Assembly: GCA_029259835.1 (NCBI GenBank)
Contig: JAJDEL010000350.1
Location: 1-7,322, forward strand
Source: Planctomicrobium sp.
GTDB taxonomy: Bacteria > Planctomycetota > Planctomycetia > Planctomycetales > Planctomycetaceae
Length of the DNA stretch: 7,322 bases
Reading direction: 5' to 3'
In this document: positions 1-5,976 of the stretch, one piece after another
How positions within the stretch are numbered: the first letter of the stretch is position 1
Layout of the letters: each line of letters opens with the position of its first letter
Made by a program: the position numbers and the translations under genes
The notes under the pieces: model-generated
The model's input: the letters and a program-made list of their open reading frames with translations, nothing else
What the model was told of the DNA's origin: nothing
Databases searched by the model: none

Positions 1-159
1 GCATACCACCCCACGGATTGGGGCGAGGAACGACATGATGAACTCACCAAGTACTTGCTTTTTCTGGTAAACTTTCAACCAAAGGAGAGGCTCACTGGAA
101 TGGACTGCGACCGGCACTTTACTGATCTCTACTTCACTCTACCACCGACGCCGAATTGA
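1..159 (+). CDS. Possible C-terminal end of an unrecognised protein (partial)
   Basis: Frame 1 is open from the left edge to a TGA at 157-159, giving 52 codons without a start in the window. The peptide is rich in aromatic and charged residues, with a stretch reading DELTKYLLFLVNFQPKERL around residues 14-32, and it ends LPPTPN. This looks more like real protein than random translation, but an open run of this length can arise by chance in DNA of this composition. I do not recognise the family. If real, the gene is convergent with the propeller gene and their ends overlap by 31 bp (129-159). A competing reading is a minus-strand gene starting with an ATG at 36-34 and leaving the window, but only 12 codons of it are visible. 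Confidence 0.38.
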   Translation, partial: AYHPTDWGEERHDELTKYLLFLVNFQPKERLTGMDCDRHFTDLYFTLPPTPN

Positions 160-1232
160 TTTCCGGTCGCTACAACGCGTCCGTTTTTGAAAACGACTTC
201 GAGTAACTTCTCACTTCCGACTGCTCGTCCTTCTTCGTCGGTCAATCGGGCGACACGTTTTCGAGTTTGAACATCGAAGACATCTCCCGAAGATGGGTAA
301 GCATACTTTCCATCGACACTGAAGCTGATCCAGCCCGGTTCACCTCGACACTCAAGGCTGGCAACCTGCTTTGGTGGCATTTGAGTTGCATCAAAGATGT
401 GCATACGTTTGTTGTGGGCATCGCAGACCCAAATTTCTGACTCGTCCGGTGTCATCCCAATCCCGTGAGATGGGCAACCGTGCCGCTTCACTTTTCCCTG
501 TTCAAAGCCTTTGACTTCGACACGATGAATTTTCTTTCTGGATTTGAGGTCACCAATTTCAAAGCCCAGGCAATCATTGATGCAGACAAAGACCAACGTT
601 TGTGATCCGTTGACGGTGAACGGACGAATGTTGTGACTGAACGGGCCAACTGTTTCAATCGATTTGTGGCCGGTCGTATCCGCAACGGTCAGCAGAGGCG
701 AGGCGAGTCCTGCCAGATAACAGCGAGTTCCATCTGGTCCGTAGACTGTATTATGGGCTCTCGAGTTCGGTTGAATGCGTGCGAGGACATCACCAGACAT
801 TGCATCGAGAACGTGCCAGTGGCCTTTCTCGAATGATGGTTGGTAAATCACGCTGCCGTCTGGGGAGATCGACATTCTGTCGCACCCTCCTTCGTAACGA
901 CGTTCCCAAAGCAGCCGGTCGGAATTCAAGTTATAACACAGCAATTGTTCAATCGTGCTGATGTAGATTCGTCCGGTTTCTGCGGAGGCACATATTCCTT
1001 TCACATTGATCGGTCTGCCGTCTCGCTTGATCCCTCCGGTTGGAATTCTGCGTACAAATTTGTGCTCGTCTCTGATGTCAAAGACCAACAGTCCATGACC
1101 ACCATATTCGAGGTAGTTTCGAATTCCAGGTGTCGCAACATACAGGTAATGTTGCTCGTTCTCCTCTGCAAGCGCATTTGCTGTCAGCAAACAGAAGGAA
1201 CAAAACATTAGCCTTCGGAGCAACTCAGACAT
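129..1232 (-). CDS. Secreted YVTN/YncE-like seven-bladed beta-propeller protein
   Basis: A 367-residue protein with a Sec-type signal peptide: arginines at 6-7, a hydrophobic stretch around 8-18, and an A-L-A cleavage site near residue 22 before an acidic mature start. The rest reads as about seven propeller blades, starting near residues 29, 78, 119, 160, 200, 255 and 299. Several carry the pattern of a SISPDG-like turn (SISPDGS 121-127, YGPDGT 164-169, GMTPDES 259-265, FSVDGK 304-309), then a hydrophobic strand, then a LLVFDI- or HIFDAT-like strand. Histidines recur at blade starts (AHN 159-161, SHN 199-201, SHG 255-257). The product is probably periplasmic or exported. Family members include YncE and lactonase-like propellers, but no specific activity can be read from the sequence. 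The mature part has nine cysteines, an odd number for an exported protein. The ATG at 1232 is supported by a GAAGG site and by the signal peptide starting there. It is transcribed alone, divergent from the transporter gene. Confidence 0.85.
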   Translation of the reverse strand: MSELLRRLMFCSFCLLTANALAEENEQHYLYVATPGIRNYLEYGGHGLLVFDIRDEHKFVRRIPTGGIKRDGRPINVKGICASAETGRIYISTIEQLLCYNLNSDRLLWERRYEGGCDRMSISPDGSVIYQPSFEKGHWHVLDAMSGDVLARIQPNSRAHNTVYGPDGTRCYLAGLASPLLTVADTTGHKSIETVGPFSHNIRPFTVNGSQTLVFVCINDCLGFEIGDLKSRKKIHRVEVKGFEQGKVKRHGCPSHGIGMTPDESEIWVCDAHNKRMHIFDATQMPPKQVASLECRGEPGWISFSVDGKYAYPSSGDVFDVQTRKRVARLTDEEGRAVGSEKLLEVVFKNGRVVATGNQFGVGGRVK

Positions 1233-1238
1233 GGTCAG

Positions 1239-1243
1239 CCTTC
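1239..1243 (-). promoter_or_regulatory. Ribosome binding site of the propeller gene
   Basis: On the minus strand GAAGG lies 6 nt before the ATG at 1232-1230. It is the clearest Shine-Dalgarno match in the window. An out-of-frame ATG overlaps it at 1245-1243 and is not used by any long frame. Confidence 0.6.
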
Positions 1244-1345
1244 ATGTGTATCGTGTTGAAAAAAGATGAGATTGAGTAGGAGCCGATCTTCAGCGCCATC
1301 CTCTCACTTTTCACTGGAAGAATTCAACTCTCCAGATTGACTTCA

Positions 1346-1374
1346 TTGCCGATGGATCAACATCCGGATATAAA
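1346..1374 (+). promoter_or_regulatory. Putative sigma70-like promoter of the Nramp-like gene
   Basis: A -35 candidate TTGCCG (1346-1351, 4 of 6 matches) and a -10 candidate TATAAA (1369-1374, 5 of 6 matches) are separated by exactly 17 bp. Transcription would begin near 1381, leaving a leader of about 39 nt before the ATG at 1420. No good Shine-Dalgarno motif lies just before that ATG. The prediction rests on the sequence match alone. Confidence 0.4.
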
Positions 1375-1419
1375 TTTTGCTTCCCATTCCTGTTCAGCTC
1401 GTTCAGTTCGGCAACGTAT

Positions 1420-3075
1420 ATGATCTCCACAGACGACCCGAATCAGCCAGAAGATACCGTCCCACCGGAATTTGATCAGGAAATCGCGGCAGGGACTGAA
1501 GTACCGCCAACGACTTTCTGGGGGACGGTTTTGAAACTTGGTCCGGGGTTGGTCGTTGCAGGGAGCATTGTTGGCTCAGGCGAACTCATCGCGACGACGA
1601 AAACCGGCGCGCATGCTGGGATCGCTCTACTGTGGTTGATCATCATTGGGTGTTTGATCAAAGTTTTCGTGCAGATTGAACTCGGTCGCTTTTCGATCAT
1701 TCACGGAGAAACGACTTTAAGCGCGCTGAATCGCGTTCCTGGAAAGATCGGGAAGGCGAATTGGATCATCTGGTTCTGGTGCTGCATGATGCTCGCTGGC
1801 ATTCTTCAACTTGGCGGAATTGTCGGGGCGGTTGGTCAATCGATGGCAATTGCGATGCCGATCAGTGGCGACTATATCGAAGCAATCGCGCTGCCTGATG
1901 CTGGGGAAATCAAATTCTATAATCAATGGACCGACGACTTCGCGAATGGTCGAGACGAATTCAATAAGCTCACACCAGACCAACAGGAACGAATCACGCG
2001 CGGGTACGAACGAATTGAGGCCGCTCTGGCGGCCATTGGAGATCGCGGAACCTCCGCGATCGAAACCGTTCGTGCTGGGAGTAAAGTGGAAGATCCGTAT
2101 ACTTTCGACGACCGAATCTGGGCGACGCTGGTCGGGTTGATCACGATTGGGCTGTTGTATAATGGTCGGTATGGAGTGATTCAAATGATCTCGACCGTGC
2201 TGGTCGTTTCGTTCACATTCCTGACGATTGGAAATGTGGTTTCATTACAAATGACTGCCGATTGGAGTATTTCAACCTCGGAGTTTATGAAAGGTTTTTC
2301 ATTTGGGTTACCTGACTCTGGTGATAAGTGGGAATCGTTGACGATTGCGTTGGCAACGTTTGGGATTATTGGCGTCGGAGCGACTGAACTGATCACCTAT
2401 CCGTATTGGTGTATCGAGAAAGGGTATGCCCGATATACGGGTAAGAAGACTGATGACGAAGCGTGGCTGCAACGTGCTCGTGGTTGGATTCGGGTGATGC
2501 ACTACGACGCGTTTTTGTCGATGGTCGTTTACACATTGGCAACGATGGCATTCTTCGTCATGGGCGTGGCGGTTTTGTACCGCGAAGGTCGCAACCCGGA
2601 CGGGATGAGAATGGTCAGCACGCTCTCGTCTGCGTATGTGCCGATCTTCGGCGAATACGCAAAGATCATGTTCCTGTGCGGAGCGATTGCAGTTCTTTAT
2701 TCAACATTCCTCGTCGCGACCGGTGGTCATTCGCGCATGTATACGGATGCACTCAAAATCTTCGGAATTATTGGTCGGAACGACCAGAAGGCACATGATC
2801 GATCACTCACAATATTTTGCGTCATCGTCCCGCTCGTCTGTGTTGTTTTGCATTGGACAGGCATCGATCCGGTGAAAGCAATTCTGCTTTCGGGTATGAT
2901 GCAGGCAACGATGCTGCCGATGATCGGCTTCGGTGCGCTCTACTTCCGTTACACAGCAACCGATCCAAGGCTCGCGCCGAGCAAAGCCTGGGACGTGATG
3001 TTGATCATCTCGTTCATCGGCTTGTTCATCGCTGGCGCGTGGGGGCTGTATTTGCGGATCGCGAAATTGCTTTAA
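1420..3075 (+). CDS. Divergent Nramp-like membrane transporter with a soluble insert
   Basis: A 551-residue integral membrane protein of the Nramp (natural resistance-associated macrophage protein) superfamily, LeuT-type fold. A hydrophilic acidic N-terminus (1-33) precedes the core. Likely membrane segments lie near 41-60, 66-88, 115-147, 232-250, 253-276, 305-330, 360-387, 406-433, 462-479, 485-510 and 524-548, about eleven as in the family. The first-helix region reads GPGLVVAGSIVGSGELIATT (41-60) and the sixth-helix region GATELITYPYW (320-330). Canonical Nramps have D-P-G-N and M-P-H at these places and bind divalent metal there. Here the aspartate, asparagine, methionine and histidine are missing, and glutamates E55 and E323 are present. 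Residues about 148-230, between helices 3 and 4, form a long polar insert, so the protein is longer than the usual 400-450 residues. Proton-coupled Mn/Fe uptake therefore cannot be assumed; the substrate is unknown. The gene appears monocistronic. Confidence 0.85.
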   Translation: MISTDDPNQPEDTVPPEFDQEIAAGTEVPPTTFWGTVLKLGPGLVVAGSIVGSGELIATTKTGAHAGIALLWLIIIGCLIKVFVQIELGRFSIIHGETTLSALNRVPGKIGKANWIIWFWCCMMLAGILQLGGIVGAVGQSMAIAMPISGDYIEAIALPDAGEIKFYNQWTDDFANGRDEFNKLTPDQQERITRGYERIEAALAAIGDRGTSAIETVRAGSKVEDPYTFDDRIWATLVGLITIGLLYNGRYGVIQMISTVLVVSFTFLTIGNVVSLQMTADWSISTSEFMKGFSFGLPDSGDKWESLTIALATFGIIGVGATELITYPYWCIEKGYARYTGKKTDDEAWLQRARGWIRVMHYDAFLSMVVYTLATMAFFVMGVAVLYREGRNPDGMRMVSTLSSAYVPIFGEYAKIMFLCGAIAVLYSTFLVATGGHSRMYTDALKIFGIIGRNDQKAHDRSLTIFCVIVPLVCVVLHWTGIDPVKAILLSGMMQATMLPMIGFGALYFRYTATDPRLAPSKAWDVMLIISFIGLFIAGAWGLYLRIAKLL

Positions 3076-3084
3076 GCGTTATTC

Positions 3085-3122
3085 GTTTTGCCACACACTT
3101 AACTTAAAGTGTGTGGCAAAAC
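3085..3122. repeat. Perfect 16-bp inverted repeat between convergent genes
   Basis: Left arm 3085-3100 (GTTTTGCCACACACTT) and right arm 3107-3122 (AAGTGTGTGGCAAAAC) are exact reverse complements around a 6-nt loop (3101-3106). The element sits 9 nt after the transporter stop and 8 nt beyond the dehydrogenase stop, so it fills the convergent gap almost symmetrically. It is well placed for a bidirectional transcription terminator. However, the T run is on the outer 5' side and the A run on the outer 3' side, the reverse of a classic intrinsic terminator, and no T tract follows on either strand. It could stop or stabilise both transcripts as a hairpin, or be a dispersed REP-like palindrome. Confidence 0.85.
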
Positions 3123-3130
3123 AATTCCGC

Positions 3131-4711
3131 CTATTCAACGTTTCCCGTCGTCATTTTCCCGTCGATATCGCGTGCGAGTCCTTCGCACGGATTTTCATTT
3201 CGAAGAACAGGCGGCAACCGGTTTTCACGCACGTTGTCGTAACAGTCGAGGGTTGCGAATCGCCGCAGCGATGCCGGAATTCCGACAGCCGTGAATCCAG
3301 GATGCCCGGTCGCTGGATACGGACCGCCATGGTTCATCGCAGGACTGACTGCAACGCCGGTTGGCATTTTGTCGTTCAACAAGCGTCCAACATGTTGGAT
3401 CAGTTCTTCGGCAATTTGATCGTAAAGGACGTCGTCGCTGCCGTTGGTGTCTGAGTAAATACAACCTGTCAGATTTCCTTCAAGGTGCTCTGTGATCGCG
3501 AGCATTTCTTCATCACTCTCTGCAACAATCATTAAAGATGCATTGCCGAAGGCTTCTGCCTGATGACCTGTTGGATTTTCAAGGAACGATTTTCCGGTTG
3601 CTCGCAGCAATGTATTCGCATGACAACAACGAGAAGGATCAACCGGTTGATTTCCGGTGACGACATGAGCACCGGTCTGTTGAATCGCGACGATGCCTGC
3701 CCGCAAGCTACGCTCGACACCTTCTCCCAGTAATGTGCCGGCAGGTGCGGCAGCAAATTTTTCAGCCACGGCAGTGGTGAATGCTTCTGCCTTTTCTCCA
3801 GACGGCAAAACGACCAGTCCGGGATTTGTACAGAACTGTCCGGTTCCCATTAAGCAAGACCCGGTGAATTCATCCACGATCTCTTCGAGTCGTTCTTCCA
3901 ATGCGCCTGGCAGAATGAAGACTGGGTTGATACTGGAAAGTTCGAGATAAATTGGTGTTCCAGATTTGTCGGCGGCTTCTTTGAGGAAGAGTCCAGCATG
4001 TCGCGAACCGGTGTATCCGGAGGCTCCGAGTTTTGGATGAGAAACCAGCTTCGCTCCATCTTCATGGGATGTCCGATAGATCAGTTGAACGAATCCGTCT
4101 GGCATTCCGGTGGTCTCACAAGCGTGTTGTGCTGCCTCGGCAAAAATCTGAGTCGTACGAGGATGTGCGGAATGCCCTTTCGCAATCACTGGATTCCCAG
4201 CAGCAATCGCGGCAGCAAAGTCGCCACCGGAAATTGAATTGAAAGCGAGCGGAAAGTTATTCGGACCGAAGACCGCGACCGGACCAATCGGTCCCAGCAT
4301 CGAGCGGATGTTCGTGGCCGAGTCGATTGTGGGAACAGTCCAGGCACAATTACGAGCCGCATTCGCGGCCTGACGTAGTTGATCGAGCGTCCGTACCATT
4401 TCCCCATCTTTCAGACGTGGTGAAACCGGATAGCCTGTTTCGAGGTGGGCAGCGCTGACGATGTCGTCGATGCGAAGCTCAATTTCGGCTGCGTAAGCAT
4501 TAAGGAAATCGGCAAATCGGTTACCAGTGAAAGAACGGACAATCTTAAACGCCGCAGCAGCAGCAACCAGTGCCTCTTCCACTTCCGACCAGGGGCTGAC
4601 AGGAAAGACTTCTGGCAAAGTCTCTCGGGTTGCGGGATTGATTGCCTGAAAAGTTTCTGTTCCGGTGGAAGTCCGCCATTGACCGTTGATCAAAACTGGT
4701 TGTGAAGTCAT
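3131..4711 (-). CDS. 2-oxoglutarate semialdehyde (2,5-dioxovalerate) dehydrogenase-type aldehyde dehydrogenase
   Basis: A 526-residue soluble enzyme of the aldehyde dehydrogenase superfamily, full length for the 2-oxoglutarate semialdehyde dehydrogenase branch. That branch oxidises 2,5-dioxopentanoate to 2-oxoglutarate with NAD(P)+ as the last step of non-phosphorylative pentose, sugar-acid (glucarate, galactarate) or hydroxyproline breakdown. The N-terminus [10 protein letters not shown] (8-17) followed by INPATRE (24-30) is typical. The cofactor region includes [11 protein letters not shown] (147-157, catalytic Asn at about 152), AKGHSAHP (177-184) and ASGYTGSR (230-237). The general base is E257 in [11 protein letters not shown], and the nucleophile is C294 in GQFCTNPGL. 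All key residues are intact. The branch assignment rests on length and on the [17 protein letters not shown] and [10 protein letters not shown] motifs, from memory of the family. No sugar-acid dehydratase or aldolase gene is adjacent, so the substrate is unconfirmed. The ATG at 4711 gives the expected N-terminus; only a weak purine-rich site precedes it. Confidence 0.85.
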   Translation of the reverse strand: MTSQPVLINGQWRTSTGTETFQAINPATRETLPEVFPVSPWSEVEEALVAAAAAFKIVRSFTGNRFADFLNAYAAEIELRIDDIVSAAHLETGYPVSPRLKDGEMVRTLDQLRQAANAARNCAWTVPTIDSATNIRSMLGPIGPVAVFGPNNFPLAFNSISGGDFAAAIAAGNPVIAKGHSAHPRTTQIFAEAAQHACETTGMPDGFVQLIYRTSHEDGAKLVSHPKLGASGYTGSRHAGLFLKEAADKSGTPIYLELSSINPVFILPGALEERLEEIVDEFTGSCLMGTGQFCTNPGLVVLPSGEKAEAFTTAVAEKFAAAPAGTLLGEGVERSLRAGIVAIQQTGAHVVTGNQPVDPSRCCHANTLLRATGKSFLENPTGHQAEAFGNASLMIVAESDEEMLAITEHLEGNLTGCIYSDTNGSDDVLYDQIAEELIQHVGRLLNDKMPTGVAVSPAMNHGGPYPATGHPGFTAVGIPASLRRFATLDCYDNVRENRLPPVLRNENPCEGLARDIDGKMTTGNVE

Positions 4712-4810
4712 TATGGATCCGCTGTTATCGTTCTATGCTTGTTCGTTCGTAGAGTAACTGTCGCCTTCTTATTATTCGAGTCCGCACGCTCATCTGTTCG
4801 AAAGAACCAC

Positions 4811-5818
4811 ATGAAGATTCTTGTTACCGGTGCCGCCGGATTTATCGGCTTTCATTTATCGCGAGCATTGCTTGTGCGTGGGGATGACGTCGTGGGTCTC
4901 GACAATCTCAACGACTATTACAGTGTGGAACTGAAGCAGGACCGTCTTAATCTGTTGCTACCGAACGAGAGATTCCAATTTGAGAAAATCGATCTCGTTG
5001 ATCAAGAACCAATGGAGGCATTGTTCGCGCAGGAGAAGTTTGATGTCGTCGTGAACCTCGCCGCACAAGCCGGTGTCCGTTACTCCCTGACGAATCCACA
5101 TGCTTATACGTCGAGCAACATTGATGGGTTCCTGAATGTTCTGGAAGGGTGCCGACACAATGACGTGAAGCATCTTGTTTATGCGTCGAGTAGTTCGGTG
5201 TATGGTGCGAATACTGCAATGCCATTTTCCGTGAGTGACAACGTCGATCATCCGGTCAGCCTGTACGCAGCATCGAAAAAGGCGAACGAACTGATGGCCC
5301 ATTCGTATAGCCATCTCTATGCCTTGCCGACAACGGGGTTGCGATTCTTCACCGTTTATGGTCCCTGGGGACGGCCTGATATGGCGTTGTTCCTTTTCAC
5401 AAAGGCGATTCTTGAGGGCAAGCCCATTGACGTTTTCAACCACGGAAAAATGAAACGCGATTTCACATACGTTGATGACATTGTGAACGGTGTCATCAGC
5501 ACAATTGATCAGACAGCAAGCCCGAATCTTGATTGGAGTGGTGATGCCCCAGACCCGAGCAGTTCAAAAGCTCCGTTTCGACTTTTCAACATCGGGAACA
5601 ACGAACCGGTGGAATTATTGGCGATGATCGAGACATTGGAAAAATGCCTCGGCAAAACCGCTGAGAAAAACATGCTCGACATGCAGCCAGGTGACGTCCC
5701 AGCGACCTATGCCAACATCGAAGCCCTCGAAGCAGCGACTGGATTCCATCCTTCAACGTCAATTGAAGAGGGCATCGCAAAGTTTGTTGAATGGTATCGG
5801 GAATATCACGCGATGTGA
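4811..5818 (+). CDS. NAD-dependent epimerase, UDP-glucuronate 4-epimerase type
   Basis: A 335-residue cytoplasmic enzyme of the extended short-chain dehydrogenase family, full length. It has the NAD-binding TGAAGFIG (6-13), [14 protein letters not shown] (30-43), [12 protein letters not shown] (81-92), the SSSSVYG stretch (126-132), the catalytic Y152 and K156 in YAASK, and [15 protein letters not shown] (178-192). LDNLNDYY with the GPWGRPDMA run is characteristic of the CapI/GAE-like group, which interconverts UDP-glucuronate and UDP-galacturonate for capsule, lipopolysaccharide or exopolysaccharide. Other UDP-sugar epimerases or a dehydratase are less likely. The frame is open upstream to a TTG at 4739, but ATG 4811 is preferred because [13 protein letters not shown] begins the Rossmann fold directly; the 24 extra residues match nothing expected. 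No strong Shine-Dalgarno site is seen. The gene stands alone, divergent from the dehydrogenase, and no glycosyltransferase gene is nearby. Confidence 0.9.
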   Translation: MKILVTGAAGFIGFHLSRALLVRGDDVVGLDNLNDYYSVELKQDRLNLLLPNERFQFEKIDLVDQEPMEALFAQEKFDVVVNLAAQAGVRYSLTNPHAYTSSNIDGFLNVLEGCRHNDVKHLVYASSSSVYGANTAMPFSVSDNVDHPVSLYAASKKANELMAHSYSHLYALPTTGLRFFTVYGPWGRPDMALFLFTKAILEGKPIDVFNHGKMKRDFTYVDDIVNGVISTIDQTASPNLDWSGDAPDPSSSKAPFRLFNIGNNEPVELLAMIETLEKCLGKTAEKNMLDMQPGDVPATYANIEALEAATGFHPSTSIEEGIAKFVEWYREYHAM

Positions 5819-5856
5819 GGTGATCACAGGGCGTGCGCCTTAGGAACAATCCTTTT

Positions 5857-5876
5857 CACTCGTTGAAACAACGGTG
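5857..5876 (+). other. Small hairpin in the epimerase to aspartate kinase spacer
   Basis: CAC, a bulged T, CGTTG, an AAA loop, CAACG and GTG can fold into an 8-bp stem with one bulge. Just upstream are two weaker foldbacks, AGGGC/GCCTT (5828-5841) and AGGA/TCCT (5842-5853, followed by TTT). Any of these could help end the epimerase transcript, but none has both a strong stem and a T run, so a terminator call would be weak. Confidence 0.3.
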
Positions 5877-5895
5877 TTCGCCGTCAATTCTTCAT

Positions 5896-5925
5896 CCTTG
5901 CCCCTCGATCCCTTGCCCCTCAACC
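5896..5925 (+). repeat. Two-copy 15-bp pyrimidine-rich tandem repeat
   Basis: CCTTGCCCCTCGATC (5896-5910) is followed directly by CCTTGCCCCTCAACC (5911-5925). The first 11 bases are identical and 13 of the 15 match. The pyrimidine bias continues to about 5948. It lies 52-81 nt before the aspartate kinase start codon, in what is probably its leader or promoter region. No function is evident. Confidence 0.7.
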
Positions 5926-5962
5926 CTTATCATCCTCCCTCTTTATTCATCTACCGAGACTC

Positions 5963-5968
5963 AAAAGG
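5963..5968 (+). promoter_or_regulatory. Weak ribosome binding site of the aspartate kinase gene
   Basis: AAAAGG at 5963-5968 lies 8 nt before the GTG at 5977. The match is only partial, but the spacing is right and it supports the GTG over any upstream codon. No ATG in this frame lies close upstream. Confidence 0.45.
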
Positions 5969-5976
5969 CTATCGAC

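Noticed and set aside
840..1211. Plus-strand open frame of about 120 codons opposite the propeller gene
   Set aside because: The minus strand has a signal peptide, a ribosome binding site and propeller repeats; the plus-strand product has none of these.
1337..1374. TTGACT at 1337-1342 as the -35 of the transporter promoter
   Set aside because: The spacer to TATAAA would be 26 bp, too long; TTGCCG at 1346-1351 has the proper 17-bp spacing.
4739..4775. Possible epimerase promoter with -10 TATTAT at 4770-4775
   Set aside because: No acceptable -35 lies at 16-18 bp; the nearest candidate, TTGTTC at 4739-4744, is 25 bp away.
4739..4810. N-terminal extension of the epimerase from a TTG at 4739
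   Set aside because: The extra 24 residues precede a complete Rossmann start and have no conserved feature; the internal ATG gives the usual family N-terminus and length.
4958..5443. Minus-strand open frame of about 160 codons inside the epimerase gene
   Set aside because: It is antisense to an intact epimerase with all catalytic motifs, and its product is histidine/arginine-rich with no family features.
5819..5976. Lysine riboswitch ahead of the aspartate kinase gene
   Set aside because: The spacer is short, C/T-rich and only forms small hairpins; the conserved multi-helix core of a lysine riboswitch is not evident.
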